From Methanogenium marinum (GTDB lineage Archaea > Halobacteriota > Methanomicrobia > Methanomicrobiales > Methanomicrobiaceae), in assembly GCF_028912405.1 (NCBI RefSeq), contig NZ_JAKELO010000001.1, positions 1-62,406 of the forward strand: a DNA stretch of 62,406 nucleotides. Direction: 5' to 3'. Below the pieces are notes generated by a model. The model did no database searches. It saw nothing but the letters and a program-made list of their open reading frames with translations, and had not been told where the DNA came from. Positions 6,810-15,512 of the stretch are shown in pieces; position 1 is the stretch's first letter; every line of letters begins with the position of its first letter. The position numbers and the translations under genes were made by a program.

Positions 6810-8108
6810 GTGACAGACACCCCCGACCTTATGGAAGTCCTGGTCTCTCTCAATCCGTGGTGGAGCGGCAAAGACTTCGGAACCGGCGTACGGCGAAAAC
6901 GCTATTCATCAAAAATTCGGAAATATTACGCAACAGGAGAGATAGTCGTCCTCAGCGGTGTGCGACGCTCAGGGAAGACTACCCTCCTGTACCAGTTCAT
7001 CCATGACCTGATTTATGGGCAGAACATTGACCCACGGTCAATTCTTTTTGTCAACTGCGATGAGCCAGCCCTCGCTCGGCTGGACCGGCCGCTTGAAACG
7101 GTGCTCGACATCTACCGGAGAGAAGTTTACAGCCAGGAAGGGGCCTGTCTGGTCTTTGACGAAATTCAAAACATCCCGGAGTGGGAGCGGTGGGTAAAAG
7201 CAGTCTATGACAGGAAACAGTTCCAGTTGGTAATCTCAGGATCGTCCTCCTGTCTTCTGGACTCAGAGGTGTCGACTCTTATAAGCGGAAGATATCTGTC
7301 GGTTCCTGTCTATCCGCTTGACTTTTCCGAGTACCTTCTCTTTCAGGAGGTGGAGGCAGGAACTGACCCAATAGCACTCTCAAGCCAAAAATATGAAATT
7401 TTAGAGCACCTGCGGCACTATCTCCATGAAGGAGGATTCCCACAGGTTGTGCGGCAGAGCGAGGAGGAGGTAAAAAAAGATCAGCTCAGGGCATACTACG
7501 ACAGCATTGTCTACCGCGACATTGTCCAGGTGAACGAGGTGCGCAATCAACGGGCGATGAGCGATCTGCTCTTTTACCTCATGACCAACATCACCTCTCT
7601 GTATTCCTATCAGCAGCTGGTGCAGGTGCTGGGTATTGAAGTGGGGACGATTAAAGAGTACATCCGGTATGCCGAAATGGCGAAGGTGCTTTTTGAAGTC
7701 CGGTTCTTCAGTTACTCACTGAAGACACAGGCACGGAATAATAAGAAAATCTACTGCATCGATAATGGGCTGAGAAACGCGGTTTCATTCACATTTTCAG
7801 CTGATGTTGGGAGAGGTGTCGAAAACCTGGTATATCTTGAACTGCGGCGGCGGGGACACGACCCATATTACTGGAAAAAAGGAGGCGAGGTTGATTTTGT
7901 CCTGAAAAATGCCGACAACACGCTGAGTGCAGTCAACGTCACCTACACCGATACGATTCCCGGACGGGAGATGGACGCACTCCGGGAGTTCGCGGACGTT
8001 TTTGGTGCCAAGGTAAAAGATCAGGTGCTGATTACAAAGGATACCGAAAAGACGGACGGAGATATCCGGTGCATCCCGCTCTGGAAATGGTTGCTGGGTG
8101 AGGAGTGA
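6810..8108 (+). CDS. AAA-family ATPase with C-terminal DUF4143 domain
   Basis: A 432-residue protein of the AAA_14/DUF4143 family, common and laterally mobile in archaea. The Walker A motif is GVRRSGKTTLL near residue 50, Walker B is CLVFDEIQN near residue 115 and a sensor-like VISGSSS follows. The C-terminal part has a winged-helix-like stretch and a nuclease-like segment (GGEVDFVLKN near residue 365), resembling the DUF4143/PD-(D/E)XK region of this family. The start is GTG 6810; a later ATG at 6831 is possible. No strong ribosome binding site is seen, so a leaderless message is likely. The cellular role of the family is unknown. The three palindromes just upstream suggest tight control. 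Confidence 0.85.
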   Translation: MTDTPDLMEVLVSLNPWWSGKDFGTGVRRKRYSSKIRKYYATGEIVVLSGVRRSGKTTLLYQFIHDLIYGQNIDPRSILFVNCDEPALARLDRPLETVLDIYRREVYSQEGACLVFDEIQNIPEWERWVKAVYDRKQFQLVISGSSSCLLDSEVSTLISGRYLSVPVYPLDFSEYLLFQEVEAGTDPIALSSQKYEILEHLRHYLHEGGFPQVVRQSEEEVKKDQLRAYYDSIVYRDIVQVNEVRNQRAMSDLLFYLMTNITSLYSYQQLVQVLGIEVGTIKEYIRYAEMAKVLFEVRFFSYSLKTQARNNKKIYCIDNGLRNAVSFTFSADVGRGVENLVYLELRRRGHDPYYWKKGGEVDFVLKNADNTLSAVNVTYTDTIPGREMDALREFADVFGAKVKDQVLITKDTEKTDGDIRCIPLWKWLLGEE

Positions 8109-8751
8109 GGTGGAATCAGGTGGGGTGGAATAAGGTGGGTGTAGAGTTAGGCACACCCCGTTGAGCCTGACTTGCCGACCATTCACCTATCAAACCACCC
8201 AACCTACCAACCAACCAAGAGAAACACCAACCCATTTCGACAGCTGGGCAGAATCCTTGCTTCAGATTTCAGATAAAGTATGCATAAGTAACGCATAAGT
8301 AAAGCTTAAATAGCCCCCTAAACAGGCCCGCACCCCGGAAAAACACGTCCACACAGACGGACGGAGCGGGCCGTTCTCAACCGAAGACAGGCTGCAGATC
8401 CTCTCATAATATCGAGTGAGGAAAAGCCCTTGTTGGTCTGCAATCTGTGGTTTATTTTGGAAATAACCTGCATTCCACCCCCATATTCCGGGTAGTAATA
8501 AATGGGACAAAAGGGGCCCATTTTGCCAGTATTTTCGCAAAACAGGGGGGCGAAAAAGATGAGGTCATCGCTCATGACGTGACTGGTTGTGGTTCAAAAT
8601 GTGGCAATGATTCTGATCTGGACAGATGCACATACTCATGCCAGTCTTCCCCCAGATTATGATTAGCACTCAATAAGATTACAGCAAGTAATTTTGATCT
8701 ACATTAACCACAGGGACTATATGCAAAGGAAATACGGAGAATTTAAACAAA
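8109..8751. other. 643-base gap with a possible structured RNA
   Basis: No convincing protein gene. Just after the ATPase come purine-rich GGTGG-type imperfect repeats (8103-8140) and a pyrimidine-rich CCAACC stretch (8195-8235). At 8282-8302 the decamer GCATAAGTAA is repeated twice, followed by a TATA-like CTTAAATAG and the hairpin at 8325-8372. The remaining 380 bases to the next gene show no structure I can name. Confidence 0.5.
8325..8372 (+). ncRNA. Candidate structured RNA (nested hairpin)
   Basis: GGCCCGC (8325-8331) pairs perfectly with GCGGGCC (8366-8372), and inside it CGTCC (8346-8350) pairs with GGACG (8359-8363). A TATA-like box (TTAAATAG, about 8305-8312) and two copies of GCATAAGTAA (8282-8291, 8293-8302) lie upstream at promoter-like distance. 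A partly similar stretch (TATA, C-run, GGCCCGCA, GAAAA, ACGT) occurs at 15368-15412. The 3' end is not defined. This could also be a terminator or protein-binding dyad. Confidence 0.3.
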
Positions 8752-8984
8752 ATGAATGATGATTTGAACGTAAAAATCATCGAGACGCACCACGATGTGA
8801 AATGGATCTGCCGGACGCTCGGGGAGATGAAAGAGACAGATGCAGACATCGAGGATCGCATCCAGAACCTGGAAGGGTGGCGGGCAAAAAAGGTCGGGGC
8901 AGAGAAGTGGAGCGGCGGGATTGTGGGGCGTTTGCGACGTTGCTAGTGTTGTGGTTAGGGGTGGGGGGTGAAATACCTTCTAAA
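8752..8984 (+). pseudogene. XhlA-like small coiled-coil membrane protein, frameshifted
   Basis: The ATG frame gives a helical, charged segment (KIIETHHDVKWI, then DIEDRIQNLEGW) and stops early at 8946 with RLRRC. Adding one G in the run GTGGGGCG (8923-8930) restores a frame that continues into a hydrophobic segment, GAFATLLVLWLGV, and stops at about 8982-8984. An N-terminal coiled coil plus a single C-terminal membrane helix is the layout of XhlA/haemolysin-type phage accessory proteins, and the LEGW segment fits that family. A GGAG site lies 12 bases upstream. The lesion may be real decay, slippage at the G-run, or a sequencing error. Confidence 0.5.
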
Positions 8985-8985
8985 T

Positions 8986-9636
8986 TCACGTATAACACTG
9001 AACATGAATACCCATTTTAGAAAGCGGGTAAACCACGTACTTCACAACCCACTCAACCACACCCTCATCCTCAACCAGCCAGACTATCATTTCAGATTCG
9101 GTATCATCTTCATTTTGCATGGTTTTTTGAAACAAAAGTTTTGGATCAGTATTTTCAAAGGAATTATCATATATTGAAACTTCATCGGCTATTACAATCA
9201 TTTCCGGCAAAAACGAGACTGAACGTTCATATCTATCCCGGATTTTCTTTTCCGGGACATCATGACCACCCTCCCTATACCGGGATTGGACGCGGGCAAC
9301 ATTGATATCAGGATCTTTTGTTGTAATATATGTCAGATGAATCCTATAGCCTTCTTCCTTCGCGAATTTCATAAAATCCAGACGGCTTTCATGAGAGAAC
9401 ACCGTTTCCCATGCAACAGATTTTCCTGCTAACATCAATTCTTCAAGCCGTCTTTCCGTCTCTTCCCGTGCCTTGATTGACTTTTCCAGAACATCAGACA
9501 TATATTTAATATCCGGATCATCACGTTCACAATAATCAGGGCTTAAATAATATATCGAACCATCTGAGAGAAATGGAGCCATTATTGTGGATTTACCTGA
9601 TCCATTTGGCCCGGCAAAAAGAAAGAAATCTTTCAT
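8986..9636 (-). CDS. Zeta-toxin-like P-loop kinase (predicted ABC-type ATPase family)
   Basis: A 216-residue P-loop protein with Walker A GPNGSGKST at residues 9-17 and an Asp in SPDYCERDDP that could act as catalytic base. The layout matches the zeta toxin/COG4185-type nucleotide kinases, some of which poison cells by phosphorylating UDP-sugar precursors. A segment typical of these kinases, GKSVAWETVFSHESRLDFM, follows near residue 72. The C-terminus (about residues 180-216) is divergent. The gene starts five bases after the stop of the 107-residue gene at 9642-9965, so the two form an operon. A toxin role is inferred; many family members have no tested function. Confidence 0.65.
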   Translation of the reverse strand: MKDFFLFAGPNGSGKSTIMAPFLSDGSIYYLSPDYCERDDPDIKYMSDVLEKSIKAREETERRLEELMLAGKSVAWETVFSHESRLDFMKFAKEEGYRIHLTYITTKDPDINVARVQSRYREGGHDVPEKKIRDRYERSVSFLPEMIVIADEVSIYDNSFENTDPKLLFQKTMQNEDDTESEMIVWLVEDEGVVEWVVKYVVYPLSKMGIHVQCYT

Positions 9637-9641
9637 CGGTA

Positions 9642-9965
9642 TTATCTACCGTGAGTTTTACCATATGTCCGGCGGGCAACATCCTTTAAAATTTTGTCTG
9701 TATCTTTAAATGAGGGAACAAAACCGCTTTCACTCCACTTTGTTCCGGCTAAGATTCTTTGACTCTCAGGGGACATCCGGCCCTGAATCTGACATTTTTC
9801 GGATTCACGAATCGGCAGACAGGCCAATTTATATTTGGTTTGCAATCCCCCTACATGGAAGTATTTGATGCCAGTCTCCTGAACACCTCCAGAGGTATAT
9901 TTATCAGTCTTTTTGTCATCCTCTCGCCCTGAGTATTCCTTTTTGGATGATGGTGTGGAACTCAT
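9642..9965 (-). CDS. Small protein upstream of the zeta-like kinase, possible antitoxin
   Basis: I do not recognise the family. The 107-residue product starts at ATG 9965, with GGGGT about 11 bases upstream; a GTG at 9998 would add 11 residues without a better site. The N-terminal 35 residues are hydrophilic and look disordered. A compact centre with two cysteines and a C-terminal basic helix (DKILKDVARRTYGK) follow. Its place directly before a zeta-like kinase, with five bases between, is the classic antitoxin position. It does not resemble the epsilon antitoxin by eye. It could also be an unrelated accessory protein. Confidence 0.45.
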   Translation of the reverse strand: MSSTPSSKKEYSGREDDKKTDKYTSGGVQETGIKYFHVGGLQTKYKLACLPIRESEKCQIQGRMSPESQRILAGTKWSESGFVPSFKDTDKILKDVARRTYGKTHGR

Positions 9966-10064
9966 AATGGTTACCCCGATAAACAAATGATCATACACTT
10001 AGATACTATTTATTTCTAATCCGGATTCCATTATCTGATCCAAAACTTAGATAATTCACCCCAT

Positions 10065-11030
10065 TCATCTCCAGTTCCCCTCATCCGCAATCTTCGAAAA
10101 CGGTATAATCCCCGCACCAATATCTGTCGTCACATTACATCCCTGTTCAATAGCATTCGCGACAAGGTTCAGGCCGCTGAAGAAGACAATTGAGAGACGA
10201 TAGGGATCGGCCCGCAGATTAAACGGACTCGTACCAATACCAACCGGACGGACAAACCCACACCCGGCCATATCATCAATAATACCCTCAACTTTATCTC
10301 TTGCCTGAGCAGTCACTTCCCGGACATTCGCGAGCGCCACCCCGCTCCCGGTATGAACCAGACTATCAACCGAGGTCAGCCCTGCATTAATAAAAAGCTG
10401 AAGAGGATCTATTGTTGTGCCCTTATAGCGAATCAGGTCATCAAAACAGACCGGTTGGTTATCAGCAATACGGAACCTCCCCCCGTAGACAATATCAACA
10501 CCAATCCCGTTATTCTGAAGAACACCGTCCATCGTTATGGAACAGGCAGAGATAAACCCAACCGTATCCTGAGGAAGACGGGGATCGTTATCGGTGACGG
10601 AGTAACCCCGGAAGAAACTATAGCCCCGGTCAATCACCTCATCATATGCCCGCGTAACATTCTCAATCTCATCATACGGTACATACGTCAGGTTGTAGGC
10701 AATATCCCCGGCCAGCGTCTTCGGGTCAAACGATACATTAAATGAAAGCTGTTCAAGTCGGGATATCACATACCCCATACGGTCATCAACTAAAGCATCC
10801 TCTGCCTCAGAAAGACCCTCCGTCGTAAGAACCCGGCCTTTATTACCCACTTTGCGGGTAAATCCCCTCTCATCGAGGTACTGAAGATAATACTGTACTG
10901 CCCGATCAGACATCGAAAATCCACGTTCAGCCATCAGCTCACTGAGCCGCTTTGCGCCGAGAGGCCCTTGCTGCTCTGAAAGAATACGCAATATCTCAAC
11001 AGATTTTCTCTCAGAACGCTCAAAGGTCAT
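10065..11030 (-). CDS. nrpR: NrpR nitrogen regulator with HTH (NrpRI-like)
   Basis: The 321-residue protein has an N-terminal winged helix (residues about 5-70, with LGAKRLSELMAERG and SDRAVQYYLQYLDERG) and one NrpR regulatory domain (about 85-321). It represses nitrogen-assimilation genes in methanogens; 2-oxoglutarate relieves repression. With only one regulatory domain it is the NrpRI type, and 5348-6094 supplies the second domain as a separate protein. The start at 11030 (MTFERSERKS) has GGGGTGGTT upstream and aligns with the HTH; an in-frame ATG at 11060 lacks a site. It lies 134 bases downstream of glnK in the same direction, behind an A/T-run that may terminate glnK, so it may have its own promoter. 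Confidence 0.88.
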   Translation of the reverse strand: MTFERSERKSVEILRILSEQQGPLGAKRLSELMAERGFSMSDRAVQYYLQYLDERGFTRKVGNKGRVLTTEGLSEAEDALVDDRMGYVISRLEQLSFNVSFDPKTLAGDIAYNLTYVPYDEIENVTRAYDEVIDRGYSFFRGYSVTDNDPRLPQDTVGFISACSITMDGVLQNNGIGVDIVYGGRFRIADNQPVCFDDLIRYKGTTIDPLQLFINAGLTSVDSLVHTGSGVALANVREVTAQARDKVEGIIDDMAGCGFVRPVGIGTSPFNLRADPYRLSIVFFSGLNLVANAIEQGCNVTTDIGAGIIPFSKIADEGNWR

Positions 11031-11121
11031 TTCACAACCACCCCAGACCAATTGTGGCATTGCAGAAATGAGAACAATTCATTAGTAGGATAATTGAGGA
11101 TTCATTCATATGTATGTTTTG

Positions 11122-11129
11122 AAAAAAAA
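11122..11129 (-). terminator. T-run terminator after glnK
   Basis: Eight T residues on the minus strand lie 35 bases beyond the glnK stop. This suggests that most amtB-glnK transcripts end before the nrpR gene. Confidence 0.35.
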
Positions 11130-11164
11130 GGATGGAATGGTGCCGGTTTTTTACGGGAAAGAGA

Positions 11165-11488
11165 TCATTCCGGTTCTTCCCGGACCTTTATTGCCTCCTC
11201 CACCGGGATGATAAATATCCTGCCGTCCCCTGCCTCACCAGTCACCGCCACTCGTTTGACAATTGATACGATCGCTGCCACATCCTCATCCTCGACGACC
11301 ATCTCAATTTTCACCTTGGGTATCAGGTCGACATTGACCTTCCTTCCGCGAAACTGGAGAGATATGCCGCGCTGCATACCCCTGCCATGCACATTTGTGA
11401 CGGTCATTGCAAAAAATCCCCCTTCATCAAGGGCCGCCTTCACATCTTCCACCTTTTCAGGCCGTACGATTGCTTCTACTTTCTTCAT
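11165..11488 (-). CDS. glnK: Nitrogen regulatory protein PII, GlnK
   Basis: A 107-residue PII protein. It binds ATP/ADP and 2-oxoglutarate as a trimer and plugs AmtB when nitrogen is ample. Visible are the start MKKVEAIVRP, the T-loop region (about 37-55) and the B-loop TGEAGDGRIFI (83-93). Position 51, the uridylylated Tyr of enterobacterial PII, is Val here. This agrees with archaeal GlnK not being controlled by uridylylation. It starts three bases after the amtB stop, the conserved amtB-glnK pairing, and in methanogens it can also bind glutamine synthetase. Confidence 0.95.
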   Translation of the reverse strand: MKKVEAIVRPEKVEDVKAALDEGGFFAMTVTNVHGRGMQRGISLQFRGRKVNVDLIPKVKIEMVVEDEDVAAIVSIVKRVAVTGEAGDGRIFIIPVEEAIKVREEPE

Positions 11489-11491
11489 CTT

Positions 11492-12688
11492 TTACGCCTC
11501 CACCGTCTCGCCGTGCTGGGAGATATCCAGACCGACATATTCTTCCTTCTCATCAACCCGAAGGCCCATTACCTTGTCAACAACCTTTGCGAGGATGTAG
11601 GTCACAACGAATGCATAGGCCACGCATACTCCCACATCCAGCAACTGTATAAGGAACTGATTCACATTGCCGTATAACAGGCCATCAACGCCTCCGATGG
11701 CCGCTGTCGCAAAGATACCTGTCGCAAGAGCACCAAACAAACCGCCGACTCCATGGATAGCCCATGCATCCAGCGATTCATCAATACCCTTCTTCTGCCT
11801 CCACAGGAGTGCAGCGTAACAGACAAGTCCTGCAAGTGCACCGATGACAAGAGATCCTTTCACGTCAACAAACCCTGCAGCAGGTGTGATTGCAACAAGC
11901 CCTGCGATTGCACCGGAAACAATGCCAAGTGTTGCAGGCTTTCCCCGTATCCAGGATGCAACCATCCAGGCCAGTGCGCCGGCGGCGGCGGCAGTGTTCG
12001 TCACAACAAATGCGTTTGCTGCGATACCGTCTGCTGCAAGTTCACTCCCTGCATTGAACCCGAACCAGCCAAACCACAGCAGTGCTGCACCCAGGAGAGT
12101 GAGCGGAACATGATATGGCTCCATCCCATACTTCCCGAAACCCTTCCGGGCACCAATCACCATGCAGAGAGCGAGAGCACCGAAACCTGAACTGATATGA
12201 ACTACCGTTCCGCCTGCGAAATCAAGTGCACCGAGTTGTGAAGCCCATCCGCCACCCCATGCCCAGTGTGCAAGCGGGTCATAGACAAGCGTTGTCCACA
12301 ACAGACCGAATACGATGAATGAACTCAGTTTCACCCGCTCTGCAACAGCTGATGTGATAATTGCCAGGGTCAGGGCAGCAAACACGAGCTGGAACACCAT
12401 GAACAGTATATCCGGGATTCCATCACCATCCAGTCCGACACCGTTGAGCATGAAATGGTCAAGACCACCTATGAACCCACCAATGTCCGGCCCGAATGCA
12501 AGACTGTATCCAAATACCACCCACTGGACACTCACTATGGCAAATGCCACAAAGGCAAGGCCTATCATTGAGATGATGTTCTTCCTTCTGACCATTCCAC
12601 CGTAGAACAGCCCCACAGCAGGGGTCATAAGCATGACCATTGCCGTACATATTATGATAAATGCGGTATCTCCGCTACTGATTGCCAT
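11492..12688 (-). CDS. amtB: Ammonium transporter AmtB
   Basis: A 398-residue Amt/Mep/Rh-family channel with about 11 membrane segments that brings ammonium into the cell. The N-terminus ([19 protein letters not shown]) matches the family. The two pore histidines lie in [11 protein letters not shown] and [11 protein letters not shown]. The C-terminal cytosolic tail with [12 protein letters not shown] is the GlnK-responsive region. It starts at ATG 12688 behind AGGTTTGAT. It is first in an amtB-glnK operon and diverges in content, not direction, from glnA upstream, which has its own promoter. A near-match NrpR dyad at 12731-12744 may control it. Confidence 0.95.
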   Translation of the reverse strand: MAISSGDTAFIIICTAMVMLMTPAVGLFYGGMVRRKNIISMIGLAFVAFAIVSVQWVVFGYSLAFGPDIGGFIGGLDHFMLNGVGLDGDGIPDILFMVFQLVFAALTLAIITSAVAERVKLSSFIVFGLLWTTLVYDPLAHWAWGGGWASQLGALDFAGGTVVHISSGFGALALCMVIGARKGFGKYGMEPYHVPLTLLGAALLWFGWFGFNAGSELAADGIAANAFVVTNTAAAAGALAWMVASWIRGKPATLGIVSGAIAGLVAITPAAGFVDVKGSLVIGALAGLVCYAALLWRQKKGIDESLDAWAIHGVGGLFGALATGIFATAAIGGVDGLLYGNVNQFLIQLLDVGVCVAYAFVVTYILAKVVDKVMGLRVDEKEEYVGLDISQHGETVEA

Positions 12689-12730
12689 GAATCAAACCTT
12701 TTTTTACCTTATAAATCCAAAGTATTATTC

Positions 12731-12744
12731 GGAATTCTCGTTTC
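12731..12744 (-). promoter_or_regulatory. Possible degenerate NrpR operator before amtB
   Basis: GGAATTCTCGTTTC fits GGAA-N6-TTCC with one mismatch. It lies 43-56 bases before the amtB start, on the upstream side of TATA-like sequences (TTATAAAT on the plus strand at 12709-12716, or the AT-rich stretch around 12724-12729). The position resembles that of the perfect operator before glutamate synthase. One mismatch in eight fixed bases is weak evidence. Confidence 0.3.
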
Positions 12745-12803
12745 TTCTATTATACGGGATAATTCTTTTGAGGGGAGAGGAACAGTCTCCCCTTGAATTT
12801 CTT

Positions 12804-14138
12804 TTAGAACCTTGTCAGGTACTGTTCAATCTCCCAGGGATGCACTGCAGTCCGGAATGAGTCCCACTCCATCTGTGCAATACTGTTGAGTCCGTCAATA
12901 ACATGAGCCCCGAGCGTATCACAGATGAGCGTATCCTCCAGAAGGTGCCTGTTAGCGGTCATCAGGTCACCCGGAAGTGTATCAATATGGGACCTGTTGC
13001 GTTCATCTTCAGTCATCTCAAAGATGTTCTGGTTCACCCCTGCGGGAGGAACAAGCTGCTTTTTTATCCCGTCCATACCTGCAGCGAGGATTGCAGCAAA
13101 GGTCAGGTAGGGATTACAGGTTGGGTCCGGGCTCCTGAGTTCCATCCGGGTGCTCTTTCCACGGGGGGAAGGAACGCGAACAAGGGCCGTACGGTTCTGT
13201 GCACTCCAGCTCACATACACCGGTGCTTCATACCCGGGTACCAGTCGCTTGTAGGAGTTAATCGTCGGATTGGCAACCCGGGTGATACTCTTTGCATGCT
13301 CCAGCACACCGGCAATGAAATGCAGAGCGACTTCAGAGAGCTGAAGCGGTGCCTCCGGATCATAAAACACATTCTCCCCGTCTTTGAAGAGCGATGCATT
13401 GACATGCATCCCGCTTCCGTTGATGCCAAATTTCGGCTTTGCCATAAAGGTTGCATTCAACCCGTTCTGGAGTGCGATGGACTTTGTCGCATATTTGAAG
13501 GTGATGACATTATCAGCTGTTTTTAACGCATCGCCATACTTAAAGTCAATTTCATGTTGACTTTCTGCCACTTCATGGTGAGAGGCCTCAATCTCAAAAC
13601 CCATGTCTGTCAATGCAAGGACAATCTCTGAACGCACATCTTCTGCGAGGTCAGTCGGTGCCAGGTCAAAGTAACCGCCCTTATCCTGGGGGACAATCGT
13701 AGGCATGCCCTCCTCATCAAGTTTGAAGAGGAAGAATTCAAGTTCAGGACCCGTATTGAAAGTATACCCCATCTCCTTTGCTTCAGCGAGCACCTTCCTG
13801 AGAATGTGCCGGGGGTCACCTTCAAACGGCGTTCCATCAGGCATGTAGACATCACAGATAAACCGTGCAACCGGGCATTCATTTGCCCTCCATGGAAGAA
13901 GGGAGTATGTTGAAGTATCCGGTTTCAGGACCATGTCGGACTCTTCAATTCGTGCAAACCCCTCAATCGAAGAACCATCAAAGGATATTCCCTCTGTGAG
14001 AGCTTTTTCCGCCTGCCATGCCGGAATTGCAACATTCTTGGGCAATCCCTGTATGTCGGAAAACTGCAGGCGGACAAATTTCACCTTGTCTGCCTCAATT
14101 CTCTCTAATGTTTTTGCAACATCAGTTGACATTGTCAT
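12804..14138 (-). CDS. glnA: Glutamine synthetase, type I
   Basis: A 444-residue GSI-alpha-type enzyme that makes glutamine from glutamate, ammonia and ATP. Key regions are VKFVRLQFSDIQG at the N-terminus, FDGSSIEGF (beta-grasp), ELEFFLF (metal site), ANPTINSYKRLVPGYEAP, and the RMELRSPDPTCNPYLTFA region. The start could be 14138 or the in-frame ATG at 14132. A TATA box (TATAAATA on the minus strand, 14161-14168) lies so close that the message is probably leaderless or nearly so. No clear GGAA-N6-TTCC dyad is visible upstream. It completes the GS-GOGAT route with the glutamate synthase operon at 0.9-5.2 kb. Confidence 0.95.
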   Translation of the reverse strand: MTMSTDVAKTLERIEADKVKFVRLQFSDIQGLPKNVAIPAWQAEKALTEGISFDGSSIEGFARIEESDMVLKPDTSTYSLLPWRANECPVARFICDVYMPDGTPFEGDPRHILRKVLAEAKEMGYTFNTGPELEFFLFKLDEEGMPTIVPQDKGGYFDLAPTDLAEDVRSEIVLALTDMGFEIEASHHEVAESQHEIDFKYGDALKTADNVITFKYATKSIALQNGLNATFMAKPKFGINGSGMHVNASLFKDGENVFYDPEAPLQLSEVALHFIAGVLEHAKSITRVANPTINSYKRLVPGYEAPVYVSWSAQNRTALVRVPSPRGKSTRMELRSPDPTCNPYLTFAAILAAGMDGIKKQLVPPAGVNQNIFEMTEDERNRSHIDTLPGDLMTANRHLLEDTLICDTLGAHVIDGLNSIAQMEWDSFRTAVHPWEIEQYLTRF

Positions 14139-14160
14139 GGATAGTCATAACTCAGATGAA

Positions 14161-14168
14161 CTATTTAT
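14161..14168 (-). promoter_or_regulatory. TATA box of glnA
   Basis: On the minus strand the sequence is TATAAATA, 23 bases before the first glnA ATG. At the usual archaeal spacing transcription would begin at or next to the start codon. Confidence 0.5.
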
Positions 14169-14295
14169 AGATAGCACACAACCTACAGGATGTCTGCCAT
14201 AATCTATATAGATCACAATAGTGATTGCTCAGAAAATTGTATATTATTTTTTAATAAAATAAAAAACACAGCCCAATAAAATCGGACAATCATAA

Positions 14296-15303
14296 TCAGG
14301 TGTCGTCTTTTACCAGATAATTGATAGCATTCTCCGAAATCACTCCCGCATACTCACCCACCCTGCGGAAGTTCTCAACACAGTAGCCAATTGAAACAAC
14401 ACCCGGCACACCCAGATCAAAAAGCCAGCTGGAAATGTCATTACATTTTTCTACAAAATCACGCACATCAGAGATTAATACATTTGCTTTCAGAATATCT
14501 TTTTCAAACAGTGATTCCAGACTTGCCTCAAAGATATACAAAGATTCCCGACTTTTAACTTCTATGATATCAATAATTTTCTTCTCAAGGGATGTATACA
14601 TCAGACTTCTGGCGCTCTCAGCAACTTTAACGACGTGGTCCCCTACCCGTTCAACGACACGCGAAATCTGGAGATATATTAAGGCAAGTTCAATATCGAC
14701 ACCCATCTCGCGGGACAATGAAACATTTCGTAACATAAGATTAAACTGGCGGGCGACAAGCCAGTAGAGACGGTTCACATCACGATCGCGAAGGATAACA
14801 TCTTCGATAAGTTCCTCATCACGGGTCTTCAGCGCAAACACCGCATCCCGTTGCATACCGGCAACAATCACCCCCATTCTTTTGAGCGTACTGGAAAACG
14901 GCATCTCACCAGGATTAAGGAGATCACGAATCACAATTTTGTGATCAGTCTGATCGGAAACCTCCTGGCCCACCGTTCGTTGCGTAAATTTTCTCACAGA
15001 CTTATGTGCCCAGGAAGGAATTCTTCCCGGTGAGACAATTTCAATAACATTATACCCCGCCACATAGGCACCAATCAGAGAGCGAAAAAGAATATCCGCA
15101 CCATCAAAAAAAGCCAGATCAAATATTTTTACCCGTTCTGACACCTTACCCAATATTTTTGGTGTTACGGTAAGGGATCCATCGGGCTGAATTATAATGC
15201 CCACAGGATCATTTTTATGAATGTCAGAAGCTCGTATCCACTCCTTAGGGAGGGAAACAATGAAAGACGAGCCACCTGTTACCTGAACTTTTCTGATTTC
15301 CAT
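14296..15303 (-). CDS. AbrB/SpoVT-PhoU phosphate-uptake-type regulator
   Basis: The 335-residue protein starts at ATG 15303 (MEIRKVQVTGGSSFIVSLPKEW) behind GGGTGATT; a longer frame to 15405 runs through the promoter. Residues about 3-45 form a SpoVT/AbrB swapped-hairpin domain, and about 190-330 form a PhoU-like helical domain (VVERVGDHVVKVAESARSLM is the usual metal-binding PhoU helix). Such fusions are frequent in archaea and are assumed to regulate phosphate transport. No pst transport gene is in the window, so the target here is unknown. TATA-rich sequence at 15368-15385 could serve both strands. Confidence 0.8.
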   Translation of the reverse strand: MEIRKVQVTGGSSFIVSLPKEWIRASDIHKNDPVGIIIQPDGSLTVTPKILGKVSERVKIFDLAFFDGADILFRSLIGAYVAGYNVIEIVSPGRIPSWAHKSVRKFTQRTVGQEVSDQTDHKIVIRDLLNPGEMPFSSTLKRMGVIVAGMQRDAVFALKTRDEELIEDVILRDRDVNRLYWLVARQFNLMLRNVSLSREMGVDIELALIYLQISRVVERVGDHVVKVAESARSLMYTSLEKKIIDIIEVKSRESLYIFEASLESLFEKDILKANVLISDVRDFVEKCNDISSWLFDLGVPGVVSIGYCVENFRRVGEYAGVISENAINYLVKDDT

Positions 15304-15512
15304 AAGACACAAATCACCCAACCAAAAAACTGCATTGAAGTCAGAATATAATAATAGATTATCCGCAAATATATATAAAATATATATCCCCCCACCGGCC
15401 CGCATACCAGAAAACCGACGTGAACAGTATGGAAACCTTCAGATGAGGGGGGAACACCCGCCCACCAATGGCGGGGGCGACGTTGGCGGAATGGCGGCAG
15501 CTTTGCAGCAGC

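Noticed and set aside
11150..11175. GGAA-N8-TTCC near the glnK end as a second NrpR site
   Set aside because: The spacer is eight rather than six bases and the site lies inside the end of a gene, not before a promoter.
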